A DNA stretch of 64,000 nucleotides, from contig CAYFMT010000013.1 in the NCBI GenBank assembly GCA_964344305.1, positions 9,452-73,451 on the forward strand, written 5' to 3'. The notes below the pieces were generated by a model that was not told the DNA's origin, made no database searches, and saw only the letters and a list, made by a program, of their open reading frames with translations. Of this stretch, positions 27,463 to 36,767 are shown in pieces. The translations under genes were made by a program, and so were the position numbers. This DNA comes from JABMOV01 sp964344305. GTDB lineage: Bacteria; Fidelibacterota; Marinisomatia; Marinisomatales; JABMOV01. Position 1 is the first letter of the stretch. Each line of letters starts with the position of its first letter.

Positions 27463-30411
27463 ATGATGCGCCATATTCCAGTTATTGTCATGATCCTGTG
27501 TGCATTCTTATCGGGACAAATACAGTATAATCACCCTGAATTAGACTGGCACACGTTTGAAACTGAACATTTCTTAATTCATTTTCATAACGAAACGGAA
27601 CGTACGGCTCGAGAAGGAGCCGCTGTGGCAGAAAAAGTCTATGAGCCAATTACGTCACTCTATGAACATGAACCGGATGAAAAGACTCACCTGATTTTTA
27701 TTGATGCTGATGATTTTTCCAATGGGGCAGCCTATTACTACGATAACAAGATATTTATCTGGGCCTCACCGTTGGATTTTGCCCTGCGCGGAAGCCATCG
27801 GTGGCTCCAAAATGTAATTTCCCATGAATTTGTTCATATCGTGAATATCCAGAAGGCCATGAAGGCTGGTCGAAACTTCCCTGGGGCTTATGTCCAGTAT
27901 ATGGGTTATGAGCAATACAAGAGAAAAGATGTGCTGTACGGATTTCCAAACAAGCTCGTGAGCTACCCGATGCCTGGTACTATTGTGCCTCCATGGCTTG
28001 CAGAAGGTACGGCACAATACATGTACGAAGGCGCAGATTGGGATGTGTGGGATTCTCATCGTGATATGATTCTCAGGGATCGTGTATTGAAAGATAATCT
28101 TCTGACCTTTCCAGAGATGAATACTTTTGGTAAAAAGGGAATTGGAAATGAGTCAACATACAATTCTGGTTATGCCCTGAGTCGTTACATTGCAGTGAAG
28201 TACGGACCAGAATCCCTGCGAAAAATCATGGAAGAATTGTCTCGTCCTTTTCAGCTCTCCATCAGTGATGCTATTCAGAATTCAATTGGTATTCGTGGCC
28301 AAGAACTATACGATGATTTCAAGAATACATTGGAAGCAAGGTATGATTTCCTAATGTCATCCGTTGAGGAATACCCCGTTAGTGGTGAAATCATTGTAAA
28401 TGAGGGTACGACTAATATTTACCCGGTATGGCACCCCGAAGAAACATCTTTTGCCTATCTGTCTAACAAGCGAAATGACTATTTCGGGCAGACAGAATTA
28501 TTCGTCCATAATCTGGAAGACGGAGAAGAGACTCGTATAGCAAGTGGCGTTGCAAGTGCCGCCGCATGGCACCCTGACGGCCAGCACATTTTTTACAGTC
28601 GAAAGCCTGAGCGACCAAACAAGCATGGTTCACGCTATTATGATTTATTTGTCTACGACATGGAATCAGAAGTGGAGGATAGGCTTACCATTGATTCAAG
28701 AGGATTTTCCCCGGTGTATATTTCGGGAGATTCATCGCTGGCATACCTGGCAACCTATGATGGCGCGCAAAACATTCATATTCTGGACTTAACATCCGGT
28801 CAGCGGTATCAGTTAACAGATTTTCCTGACAGCAGGATGATAAGTACCCTGAGTTATGATGAAGTGGGAAACCGTCTCGTATATGATTATACAAATCACC
28901 ATTTCAGGAATACAGGGTTTTATTCATTTGCCGATTCGTCTGTAGGTGATTTATTGGCAGAATCCATGTGGGATGAAAGAGATATTACGGTTCATGGAGA
29001 AACCATCATCTATGCAGATGATCGATCAGGCATATTTAACCTCTACACCATAAACATGGAAACAGGAGATCAGGGATACGTTACCAATGTGAGTGGCGGG
29101 GCATTCATGCCACATGCTTCACAATCAGGACGTATTCTGTATAGTCATTATGAAAACGGTCGTTATAACATAGCATTACTGGATACATCTAAAGTACTGG
29201 TTGAAGAAAAAATTGGGTATTCACCTACCTATTTCTTGAAACATGAATCTTTAAAAGAACCCATTACAGATCAGCTGGAAGCGGTTGAATCATCTTACCA
29301 TGATCAATTCGCTAAAACATTCATCATGCCAAAATTGATGTTTGATTATGGTACGGCAAAACCGGGATTTTATTTCTTCCAGTCAGAAATTATCCATCGC
29401 TTGAGTCTTTTTGGTGGAGCATCGGTGAATTCCATCAGGGATCTGGACCTTTTTTTCATTTTTGAGTTCAATCGGTTTTATCCAACACTGTTTATTGAAA
29501 CATTCTACATCACACGAAATATTCAGGAAAAAAATTCCTATTCAGTCTACACACTGGATGACAATATTCGATATAGAATGATTTATTTTCGTGGTGGACT
29601 CAGATTCCCCATTCTTGGGAGTCACTCTCTTGAGTTATCCACAACTACCCAGGCATACCGTGCTTTTATTGATGAATCAATCCCCGGCACATCCCTGGAA
29701 GCTGGATTTGCCTATGATTATTACCAGGGATGGATTACAAGTGCTCGGTGGCATACCGATGCTGTTAAACGCCGGCTTGATTCGGATATTTTACCATCAA
29801 AAGGTTTTGAACTGGATGCAACCGTACATTTCGAAAAAAACAATTTTATAGAAGGTCTGAACCTCTCTGATGCAGGTACCATCGTACCTGACTTCAGTAA
29901 ATCAAATGATTTGGTGCGGTTTGAGGGAATGGGTGAATACCATATTGAGATTCCAAAAACAAATCGATGGACCGTCTCCATGGAAGCCATGACCGGGTGG
30001 ATGAATAATACGGAAGCGGATTCCTTTTTTAATTTCTTTGGCGGAGGTTTAACTGGCCTCAGGGGATATCCTTATTACAGCATAGAAGGGAATCGACTGG
30101 TTATTGGCTCACTAACATTCCGCATACCCGTCTTGAGGGAAAGACATATACCGCTGGGATGGTTCACGTTACAAAATTCGGCTATTGGGTTCATAGCACA
30201 GGGTGGGGATGCCTGGAGTGATGCATTTGACTTCAAGCCATCTCTAGGATTTCAGTGGCGGGTAAATGGGTTTTCCTTTTATAATTTCCCTACGGCTATT
30301 GGCTTTGAAGTTCATCAGGGACTTAAAAAAGTGACCAGCACGGTCAACGACAGGAATTATACTTATGGCAAAGATAACAGATTTTACTTCACACTTTTAT
30401 TTGGATTCTAG
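27463..30411 (+). CDS. Gluzincin-type metallopeptidase with TolB-like propeller and outer-membrane barrel
   Basis: 983 residues from the ATG at 27463 (the frame extends 60 bases upstream into the previous gene, but the signal peptide MMRHIPVIVMILCAFLSGQ starts here). Domain 1 (about 25-300) is a peptidase MA-like gluzincin with H121-E-F-V-H125 and the downstream Glu181 in WLAEGTAQYMYEG. Domain 2 (about 310-600) has PD40/WD40-like blades (PVWHPEETSFAYLSN, AAWHPDGQHIFYSRK). Domain 3 (about 620-983) is a beta-barrel like the bacterial surface antigen/Omp85 C-terminus (FFGGGLTGLRGYPYYSIEGNRL, ending in FYFTLLFGF). All zinc residues are present. Probably an outer-membrane-anchored protease or amidase; the substrate is unknown. 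Confidence 0.82.
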   Translation: MMRHIPVIVMILCAFLSGQIQYNHPELDWHTFETEHFLIHFHNETERTAREGAAVAEKVYEPITSLYEHEPDEKTHLIFIDADDFSNGAAYYYDNKIFIWASPLDFALRGSHRWLQNVISHEFVHIVNIQKAMKAGRNFPGAYVQYMGYEQYKRKDVLYGFPNKLVSYPMPGTIVPPWLAEGTAQYMYEGADWDVWDSHRDMILRDRVLKDNLLTFPEMNTFGKKGIGNESTYNSGYALSRYIAVKYGPESLRKIMEELSRPFQLSISDAIQNSIGIRGQELYDDFKNTLEARYDFLMSSVEEYPVSGEIIVNEGTTNIYPVWHPEETSFAYLSNKRNDYFGQTELFVHNLEDGEETRIASGVASAAAWHPDGQHIFYSRKPERPNKHGSRYYDLFVYDMESEVEDRLTIDSRGFSPVYISGDSSLAYLATYDGAQNIHILDLTSGQRYQLTDFPDSRMISTLSYDEVGNRLVYDYTNHHFRNTGFYSFADSSVGDLLAESMWDERDITVHGETIIYADDRSGIFNLYTINMETGDQGYVTNVSGGAFMPHASQSGRILYSHYENGRYNIALLDTSKVLVEEKIGYSPTYFLKHESLKEPITDQLEAVESSYHDQFAKTFIMPKLMFDYGTAKPGFYFFQSEIIHRLSLFGGASVNSIRDLDLFFIFEFNRFYPTLFIETFYITRNIQEKNSYSVYTLDDNIRYRMIYFRGGLRFPILGSHSLELSTTTQAYRAFIDESIPGTSLEAGFAYDYYQGWITSARWHTDAVKRRLDSDILPSKGFELDATVHFEKNNFIEGLNLSDAGTIVPDFSKSNDLVRFEGMGEYHIEIPKTNRWTVSMEAMTGWMNNTEADSFFNFFGGGLTGLRGYPYYSIEGNRLVIGSLTFRIPVLRERHIPLGWFTLQNSAIGFIAQGGDAWSDAFDFKPSLGFQWRVNGFSFYNFPTAIGFEVHQGLKKVTSTVNDRNYTYGKDNRFYFTLLFGF

Positions 30412-30412
30412 T

Positions 30413-31342
30413 ATGAAACATTTCAGCGTCATTTTGATCATGATGATGAGCCTTGTGCTTTCAAATTCTCCATTGGATACTTATAAACCTATTGGGATAG
30501 GGGGTGAACCTTTCTTGAGCAGCTCTGCATTTTTTATGAATGATTCAACGGAGGAAAACGCTAGTGCAGGGCAGGTGGAAACAATTTATCCCGGACGCCC
30601 GTTGCTAATGTCCCTCGTGGTACCCGGTCTGGGACAGGTTTACAATAAGGATTCCTGGTTAAAGATTGGTGTATTCGCAGGGATTGAGATCGCGAGCATT
30701 GCTTCCTACTACAATTTCAGTCAGAAGGCAGACCAGATACGGATCGATTATGAGGAATTTGCTGATGATCATTGGTCCCTGGACGATTGGGTATGGAATA
30801 CGATATCGTTTGAGAACCAGAATACCAGTTATCCGGATGTGACGATTGATGGTACGCATTCGCTTTTAATCCATCTGGTGGGTCAATATGCAATAGATCA
30901 TGGTGAGTACATCACAAGTGATTCACTTGATACTTACCCCGACTGGGTGGATGTTGAAGGTGTATCCGTCATTCGCGACAGGGATTTTTATGAAAACATT
31001 GGCAAATATGATCAGTTTGTTGCGGGATGGTCAGATTTTGACCCATCGGACGTAAAGACCATAGAAAAAGATGTGGGTGATTCCATTGAGATCCTTGTGA
31101 CAACGGATTTAAAAGACGAATACCTGGATATGAGATATGACAGCAACAATTACCTTAAAATGGCAAACTATGCCATCACGGCCATCATGTTTAACCATGT
31201 TATCAGTGCCATTGATGCTGTATTCATAGCAAACAGAAATAAGAGCGATAAGGCGCGAAAAATGAAAACGGATGTTGGGTTGTTATATGATCATCGAAAC
31301 CGTTATGGAATTGGTGGCGTATCACTGACGGTACAATTTTAG
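30413..31342 (+). CDS. DUF5683-like membrane protein
   Basis: 309 residues from the ATG two bases after the preceding stop (an upstream in-frame start lies inside the previous gene). An N-terminal signal or anchor (FSVILIMMMSLVLSNS) is followed by GRPLLMSLVVPGLGQVYNKDSWLKIGVFAGIEIASIASYY. That is the P-G-L-G-Q-x-Y-N motif plus hydrophobic helix of DUF5683, common in Bacteroidetes and Marinimicrobia. A second helix near 255-275 (YLKMANYAITAIMFNHVISAIDA) follows an acidic middle. Function unknown; it lies between outer-membrane proteins and bamD. Confidence 0.75.
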   Translation: MKHFSVILIMMMSLVLSNSPLDTYKPIGIGGEPFLSSSAFFMNDSTEENASAGQVETIYPGRPLLMSLVVPGLGQVYNKDSWLKIGVFAGIEIASIASYYNFSQKADQIRIDYEEFADDHWSLDDWVWNTISFENQNTSYPDVTIDGTHSLLIHLVGQYAIDHGEYITSDSLDTYPDWVDVEGVSVIRDRDFYENIGKYDQFVAGWSDFDPSDVKTIEKDVGDSIEILVTTDLKDEYLDMRYDSNNYLKMANYAITAIMFNHVISAIDAVFIANRNKSDKARKMKTDVGLLYDHRNRYGIGGVSLTVQF

Positions 31343-31350
31343 GAGTTATA

Positions 31351-32112
31351 GTGACAAAGAAAGTATTTATTGGTCTGGTCATCCTCTTCCTGGTGGGCTG
31401 TGCTGGAAATAAATCCAGGGAAGACACAGATATTCAGGCACGGTTTGAAAGAGGAATGGATTTTTTTGAAAAAGGCAAATACCTTCGTGCCCAGGAAGAA
31501 TTCAATTATGTGGCTTTGAGTGGTTCGCACACTGATGTTGGCGATGATGCACTATTTTATTTAGGAGAATCCTACTTTTTAAATAAGGAATACATTCTTG
31601 CCCGTGCTGAATATGATCGTCTTATAAGAAGAATGGGTTTCAGCCCATTTGTTGAACAGGCTCGGTGGAGAATCTGTGAATGTTATGTGAACGATTCTCC
31701 AAATTACTTTCATGACCAATCCAATACCAATAAAGCGCTGGAGAAACTCCAGGAATTCATTGAGGATTTTCCAACATCTGAATACCGTGACACAGCGGAA
31801 GAGACGCTTGTTGAGATGAGGAATAAGCTTGGTGAAAAAGCGTATGAAACCGGGATATTGTATATAAAACTAGGAGCGTATGATTCGGCAATCCTGGCGT
31901 TTGAACAGGTACTGGAGACCTATTACGATACGCCTTATATTGCTGATGCCCATGTGGGCATAATTAGAAGTCATTGTCTGGCATTGGAGATTGAAAAAGC
32001 GCAGGTTTATTATGAGTCCTCTAAACCCTTGCTTACAGATGACCAGGTTGGGATGGTAGACTCGTATATAGAAAAAGCAAAGAAAAAGAAAGCCAAACAG
32101 AACGACGAATGA
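31351..32112 (+). CDS. bamD: Outer-membrane protein assembly factor BamD
   Basis: 253 residues from a GTG start preceded by AGGAG. Lipoprotein signal (IGLVILFLVGC, Cys17). Five TPR-like repeats in the BamD style: FERGMDFFEKGKYLRAQEEFNYV, DDALFYLGESYFLNKEYILARAEYDRLI, EQARWRICECYVNDSP, ALEKLQEFIEDFPTSEY and YIKLGAYDSAILAFEQVLETYYDTPY. BamD is the essential lipoprotein partner of BamA in inserting outer-membrane barrels, consistent with the barrel-rich neighbourhood. It overlaps nadD by 4 bases. Confidence 0.9.
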   Translation: MTKKVFIGLVILFLVGCAGNKSREDTDIQARFERGMDFFEKGKYLRAQEEFNYVALSGSHTDVGDDALFYLGESYFLNKEYILARAEYDRLIRRMGFSPFVEQARWRICECYVNDSPNYFHDQSNTNKALEKLQEFIEDFPTSEYRDTAEETLVEMRNKLGEKAYETGILYIKLGAYDSAILAFEQVLETYYDTPYIADAHVGIIRSHCLALEIEKAQVYYESSKPLLTDDQVGMVDSYIEKAKKKKAKQNDE

Positions 32113-32696
32113 AAATCTGTCTATTTGGGGGAACCTTCGATCCACCACATATCGGGCATCTACTTGTAGCCCAGACCATATGTGAAGCGGAATCATTTGA
32201 CAGGATAGTGTTTATCCCGGCTTATCGCTCACCTCATAAATTGAAACATCCCACAAGTGAAATTGATCACCGGCTCTGCATGCTGAAGCTTGCCGTGAAG
32301 GACAATCCTAATTTTGAGATTTCTGACATCGAAATAAATCGCGGTGGTGTGTCATATTCCCTGGACACCATTCGTGAATTCAAGAAATTGGAACAGATAC
32401 AAAAAGATGAATTATACTTTTTAATCGGAAGTGATTCACTTAAAGAATTTCATACATGGCACCAGCCAGAAAAAATCATGGAGGAATGCCATGTCATTGT
32501 AGCACTTAGACCTGGTTTTGATCCCACGTCCATCCACAGAGAGATCCTTGCCCATGTGCAATTTGCCAATATTCCAAGGTTTGAAGTAGCTTCCACCAAT
32601 ATTAGAACCCGATGGGTTGAAGATAAAACCATTCGGTACATGGTAACGCAACCCGTATGGGAATACATCAATGAACATAATCTGTATACCGTATGA
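32109..32696 (+). CDS. nadD: Nicotinate-nucleotide adenylyltransferase
   Basis: 195 residues with the nucleotidyltransferase motif GGTFDPPHIGH (8-18), RIVFIPAYRSPHK (substrate loop), LYFLIGSDSLKEFHTW, and the C-terminal STNIRTR (a variant of the family IS-S-T-x-I-R). It transfers AMP from ATP to nicotinate mononucleotide in NAD synthesis. The FIPAYRSPHK and SDSLKEFHTWHQP motifs separate it from CoaD, which is encoded at 41205. ATGA overlap with bamD and with the antiporter gene. Confidence 0.93.
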   Translation: MKICLFGGTFDPPHIGHLLVAQTICEAESFDRIVFIPAYRSPHKLKHPTSEIDHRLCMLKLAVKDNPNFEISDIEINRGGVSYSLDTIREFKKLEQIQKDELYFLIGSDSLKEFHTWHQPEKIMEECHVIVALRPGFDPTSIHREILAHVQFANIPRFEVASTNIRTRWVEDKTIRYMVTQPVWEYINEHNLYTV

Positions 32697-33616
32697 TTGA
32701 AAGCATTGCATTTCTAATCCTTGGCACCATATTACTTTATTATGGAGCAGAGTGGGTGGTAAAGGGAGGTGTGCATATCGCTGAAACCTTTCAGATTTCG
32801 CCCATTGTTATTGGATTGACGGTTGTAGCGTTTGGCACATCCCTGCCAGAATTGGTAGTAAGTCTGAAAGCAGCTCTATCAAATTCGAATACAATCGCCA
32901 TTGGAAATGTGATCGGATCGAATATTGCCAATGTTGGCCTGGTTCTGGGTATCAGCTCTCTTGTATTTCCAATCGTCATCTCTTTTGAAGAGATAAAGCG
33001 TGACTTATACTTTTACATTGTTGTGTGCATGGTTCTGGTCCTCATGATATTAAATGGTGAAATCTCTCAAATTGAGGGTGGCGTACTTGCTGTTACTGTC
33101 ATTGGATACACATGGTATAGTATAAAACGCCCACCGGTGACCGTAGAAGAAAGGGAAGACCATTTTAAAACCATGACAGGATCAATTATTGTACTGGTTT
33201 TTGGAATCGGAACATTATGGGGAGGAGCAGAGGCATTTGTTTATGGGGCGGTAAAAATGGCTCGCATGCTTGGTGTGACTGAAATAGTTATTGGTATGAC
33301 TGTCGTAGCGCTGGGTACATCCCTGCCTGAATTTGCCACCTCTTTTGTGGCTGCCTTTAGAAAACAGAGTGCCATTTCCATTGGAAATATCGTAGGATCC
33401 AATCTGTTCAACATACTTTCGGTGCTTGGTTTTACAGCCATGGTAAAACCGTTGATTACTCCAGAAGAAATATTGTCCCTTGAAATTCCTTTCATGATTG
33501 TCTTTGGAATTGTTCTATTCCCCATGGCATGGATGAAACAACCCCTTCCACGCTGGGTCTCGGCATTGATATTTTGCGGGTACCTTGCATTCATAATCAT
33601 GTTGTTTGCACGGTAA
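32693..33616 (+). CDS. Calcium/sodium antiporter (CaCA family, YrbG-like)
   Basis: 307 residues with about ten membrane helices and the two inverted alpha repeats of the CaCA family. Repeat 1 has VVAFGTSLPELVVS and IAIGNVIGSNIANVGLVLG. Repeat 2 has VVALGTSLPEFATS and ISIGNIVGSNLFNILSVLG. The paired G-T-S-x-P-E and G-N-x-x-G-S-N motifs build the cation site. It exchanges Ca2+ (or another cation) for Na+ across the inner membrane. ATGA overlap with nadD. Confidence 0.93.
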   Translation: MIESIAFLILGTILLYYGAEWVVKGGVHIAETFQISPIVIGLTVVAFGTSLPELVVSLKAALSNSNTIAIGNVIGSNIANVGLVLGISSLVFPIVISFEEIKRDLYFYIVVCMVLVLMILNGEISQIEGGVLAVTVIGYTWYSIKRPPVTVEEREDHFKTMTGSIIVLVFGIGTLWGGAEAFVYGAVKMARMLGVTEIVIGMTVVALGTSLPEFATSFVAAFRKQSAISIGNIVGSNLFNILSVLGFTAMVKPLITPEEILSLEIPFMIVFGIVLFPMAWMKQPLPRWVSALIFCGYLAFIIMLFAR

Positions 33617-33638
33617 TAAGGGTGAGATAGATTTTATC

Positions 33639-34289
33639 ATGATACAGTTTGAAAATGCTTCATATTCCTACCCGAGGGGAGCCGGCGTAAAAAACGTCAA
33701 CCTGACAATCTCACCGGGAGAATTTGCTTTTTTGATTGGTCCCACAGGGTCGGGCAAGACCACATTGATGAAACTGGTATACTGTGAATTATTTCCGGAT
33801 TCCGGGAGTGTTCGTGTAAGCAATCAAAAAACGTCATCCATTAAGAAACGTCATATCCCAAAATTTCGTAATGAGATAGGGTACATTTTCCAGAATTATT
33901 ACCTGATGCCGGACAGGAACCTGTATCAGAATATCGCGCTGGCATTACATATCCTTGGGACAGCGAGGGAAAATGTGGATGATCGTGTTATGGCATCCCT
34001 GGAGGAAGTTGGACTGGCAGAAAAAGAACAATATTTTCCACATGAATTATCAGGAGGAGAGCAACAGAGGGCCTGCATTGCCAGGGCACTGGTGAAAGAT
34101 CCGGATATCCTGCTGGCTGATGAACCTACCGGTAACCTTGACCCTATTACTTCGTTCGAGTTATTGACGCTTCTTGAGAGCATTAATGATGAAGGAACTA
34201 CCGTCCTGATGGCATCCCACAATTATGGATTGATCAAAGGTCGGGGGAATCGTATTTATGAAATGCAGGAAGGTAAACTGCAGGTCTGA
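33639..34289 (+). CDS. ftsE: Cell division ATP-binding protein FtsE
   Basis: 216 residues from the ATG at 33639, chosen because MIQFENASYSYP is the family N-terminus; an in-frame ATG 33 bases upstream lies within the antiporter gene. Walker A GPTGSGKTT (34-42), signature LSGGEQQR (138-145) and Walker B ILLADEP (158-164) are intact. FtsE with FtsX forms the divisome ABC complex that activates septal amidases through a periplasmic regulator. The stop overlaps the ftsX start (TGATG). Confidence 0.93.
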   Translation: MIQFENASYSYPRGAGVKNVNLTISPGEFAFLIGPTGSGKTTLMKLVYCELFPDSGSVRVSNQKTSSIKKRHIPKFRNEIGYIFQNYYLMPDRNLYQNIALALHILGTARENVDDRVMASLEEVGLAEKEQYFPHELSGGEQQRACIARALVKDPDILLADEPTGNLDPITSFELLTLLESINDEGTTVLMASHNYGLIKGRGNRIYEMQEGKLQV

Positions 34290-35152
34290 TGTCGAAATTT
34301 GCATTTCTATTTTCTGAAGGGTTGAAAAACCTGTGGCGACACAAGTTAACTGCCATAGCATCAATCCTCACCATCACAATCTGTTTGTTGTTTATAGGGA
34401 CGTTTATCCTTCTTGGTCAGAACACGCATCACCTCATCGAGTATTTTCGTGGGAAGTATAAAATTGAGGTGTTTTTTGATGAACAGCTATCCAATACTGA
34501 AGCCACAGGCATTGTCAATCAACTGAGTACGCTTATTTATGTCAGGTCAACAACGTTCATCTCCAAGGAAGATGCCACCAAAATCTTCAAACAGCAATAC
34601 GGTGAAGATGTGGAAGAAATGGTTGGTTACAACCCGTTCCCTGCCAGTTGTGTTGTGAATCTAGTAGAAGATTATGATACAACGCTTCCCATAGATGATA
34701 TCCTGTCTGAAATCAGGGGGACGGGAGGTGTATCAGAAGTCCACCATCAAGGCAGACTTATCCGGCAGATTGAGAAAGGGTATTTTTTGGCACTTGAGTG
34801 GGGATTGTATGGATCAGTATTGCTTATCCTGTTATCCGTCGTAATCGTTTCAAATACAATACGACTTACGGTGTATGCAAAGAAAGAACTGGTTCATATT
34901 ATGAAGACCATTGGAGCCTCTAATGGATTTGTCAGGGCTCCTTTTGTCATGGAAGCCATTTTCCAGAGCTTGATTGCGTCCACCGTTGCATGTGGATCAC
35001 TATACGCTATTGTGAAAGTAGGGAACAACATGCTACCAAGAGTGATGCAGCTTACATTGCAGGTTGATGTGATGTTGATCGGTGTGGTGACAGGACTGGC
35101 ATTTATTATCGCGCTGCTTGGGAGTATTCGAGCGGTTTCGACTTTTTTGTAA
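34289..35152 (+). CDS. ftsX: Cell division protein FtsX
   Basis: 287 residues with four membrane helices: one at about 20-45, then a periplasmic domain (YKIEVFFDEQL, STTFISKEDATKIFKQQYGEDV, ASCVVNL), then three helices from about 170 on (LILLSVVIVSNTIRLTVYAKKEL). This is the MacB/FtsX type VII ABC permease layout. The segment IMKTIGASNGFVRAPFVMEAIFQS is the FtsX coupling helix region. It acts with FtsE. 63 bases separate it from hrcA, where a promoter is seen. Confidence 0.93.
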   Translation: MSKFAFLFSEGLKNLWRHKLTAIASILTITICLLFIGTFILLGQNTHHLIEYFRGKYKIEVFFDEQLSNTEATGIVNQLSTLIYVRSTTFISKEDATKIFKQQYGEDVEEMVGYNPFPASCVVNLVEDYDTTLPIDDILSEIRGTGGVSEVHHQGRLIRQIEKGYFLALEWGLYGSVLLILLSVVIVSNTIRLTVYAKKELVHIMKTIGASNGFVRAPFVMEAIFQSLIASTVACGSLYAIVKVGNNMLPRVMQLTLQVDVMLIGVVTGLAFIIALLGSIRAVSTFL

Positions 35153-35178
35153 CATCCTCATTTCAGCAGTATCTAATC

Positions 35179-35206
35179 TTGACTGAGGATAATTGAGACC
35201 TATAAT
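35179..35206 (+). promoter_or_regulatory. Sigma-70-type promoter of hrcA
   Basis: TTGACT (35179-35184) and TATAAT (35201-35206) are separated by 16 bases: five of six matches at -35 and six of six at -10. Transcription would begin near 35213, only a few bases before the hrcA ATG at 35216, giving an almost leaderless message. No CIRCE inverted repeat (GCACTC...GAGTGC) is visible in the 63-base gap. Confidence 0.6.
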
Positions 35207-35215
35207 TTTTCGGTT

Positions 35216-36235
35216 ATGTTAAGAACAAAAGACCTGAATCTCACTGAACGGGATATTGCCATCCTGAAGGCAACCATCGAAGAATACATCGATTGTATTC
35301 ATCCGGTGGGGTCTCATTACCTGAAATCAGCCTGTAAATTCGACTGCAGTTCTGCTACTATTAGAAATTCTATGGCAAAGCTAGAGACCCTTGGATTACT
35401 TTCACACCCATTTACCTCAGCAGGCAGGATACCAACGGACGCTGGGTATCGTTACTATGTTGATGAAATAATCGTAGATGACATTCCGGACGCATTGGAA
35501 GACATTCCCGCTGTTGAAGATTTGACGCGTTTTGCTGACCAAATTGACCGACTCCTTCAGGCAACTGCATCTGTGCTATCTGATTCCAGTAAATTGTTCA
35601 GTATTGTCCTGTTATCGGATGTGAGAAAAAGTGTGCTCACCAAACTGGATTTGATAGAACTTTCCTCCGATAGAATCATGATGATCATTGAAGTGGATTC
35701 CGGATTGATTCAATCCATGGTGTTTAATCTTCAGGTCTCAATCGAAAAAAACATGCTGGTTAAACTGTCTTCTTTTCTCGGAGAAATGCTGAATGGTCTC
35801 ACATTGGAAGACATAAGAAAAACATTTGAAAATCGTGTGCATCAGACTGAGTTCTATCATCACGAAATCATTCAGATACTGCTAAAAAACCCCAGAAATT
35901 ATTTTTCCATTGAGCAGGACAGTCACATTTTTACCTCATCAATGGTCCACCTTCTTCAGTATCCAGAGTTTAATCGTATCGAAATGGTTCGGGACATTAT
36001 TCATGGATGCCAGATTGAGAATATTAAATCGTATTTCAGAGACAATCCTGAAACAACGCTCATCGGGATGGAAAATACAGATGAGCATTTTCAGGAATTA
36101 TCAATTCTAAAGCAGGATTTTGTTTCTGAACATGTGCACGGACAGTTGGCTGTCATCGGTCCAACGAGAATGCCCTATAAGTTTGCCAAACGAACATTGA
36201 ACAAATTTGCGGAGTTATTGCCTCATGTCATCTGA
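35216..36235 (+). CDS. hrcA: Heat-inducible transcription repressor HrcA
   Basis: 339 residues. The N-terminal winged helix carries LTERDIAILKATIEEYIDCIHPVGSHYL and SSATIRNSMAKLETLGLLSHPFTSAGRIPTDAGYRYYVD, the HrcA hallmark. The GAF-like middle and C-terminal domain end with GPTRMPYK. HrcA represses chaperone genes by binding CIRCE operators and is reactivated by GroEL. It heads hrcA-grpE-dnaJ and overlaps grpE by 11 bases. No Shine-Dalgarno is seen before the ATG, in keeping with a leaderless start. Confidence 0.94.
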   Translation: MLRTKDLNLTERDIAILKATIEEYIDCIHPVGSHYLKSACKFDCSSATIRNSMAKLETLGLLSHPFTSAGRIPTDAGYRYYVDEIIVDDIPDALEDIPAVEDLTRFADQIDRLLQATASVLSDSSKLFSIVLLSDVRKSVLTKLDLIELSSDRIMMIIEVDSGLIQSMVFNLQVSIEKNMLVKLSSFLGEMLNGLTLEDIRKTFENRVHQTEFYHHEIIQILLKNPRNYFSIEQDSHIFTSSMVHLLQYPEFNRIEMVRDIIHGCQIENIKSYFRDNPETTLIGMENTDEHFQELSILKQDFVSEHVHGQLAVIGPTRMPYKFAKRTLNKFAELLPHVI

Positions 36236-36767
36236 CACGAAAAAAACGGAAAAAAAGCAACCTGAAAAGCCAAAAAAGAAACCGGCTAAACCAAAGATAT
36301 CCAAAGATAAACTTCTAATTGAAAAATTGTCTAAAGAATTGGCGGATTACGAAGAGAAGCATCTTCGCTTAAAAGCAGAATTCGAGAATTTCCGACGCAG
36401 AAAAGAAAAGGAGATTTCACGGCTGCTTGAGTATGAAGGTCTGGATGTATTTACGACACTGTTACCAGTTTTTGATGATATTGATCGATTGATCAATGCG
36501 TTTAATGAATCTGCTGTGGCAGAGGATGATTCCCTTATGAAGGGAGTGGAAATGATACGGTCAAAAATTGACAAATTCCTTGTGGACTGGAAGTTGGAAA
36601 CGTTTGGGGAGCAAGGGGATATTCTGGATGCAGACCTTCATGATGCCCTGATGATCCGATCTGAAGCCGGTAAGGAGGATGAAGAGGTACTGGAAGTGTT
36701 TGAGAAAGGGTATTCTTACAAGGATCGAGTTATTAGACACGCAAAAGTGGTAGTAAACAAATCGTGA
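36225..36767 (+). CDS. grpE: GrpE nucleotide exchange factor
   Basis: 180 residues from the ATG at 36225 (an upstream in-frame ATG lies further inside hrcA). A very Lys/Pro-rich N-terminus (about 1-25) precedes the coiled coil with LKAEFENFRRRKEKE, then LLPVFDDIDRLINAF, and the beta-wing ending YSYKDRVIRHAKVVV (family pattern GY-x-x-x-x-R-V-I-R-x-A-x-V). It releases ADP from DnaK. GTGA overlap with dnaJ. Confidence 0.94.
   Translation: MSSDTKKTEKKQPEKPKKKPAKPKISKDKLLIEKLSKELADYEEKHLRLKAEFENFRRRKEKEISRLLEYEGLDVFTTLLPVFDDIDRLINAFNESAVAEDDSLMKGVEMIRSKIDKFLVDWKLETFGEQGDILDADLHDALMIRSEAGKEDEEVLEVFEKGYSYKDRVIRHAKVVVNKS

Noticed and set aside
35153..35215. Search for a CIRCE operator before hrcA
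   Set aside because: No GCACTC-N9-GAGTGC type inverted repeat was found in this gap; only the promoter boxes are clear.
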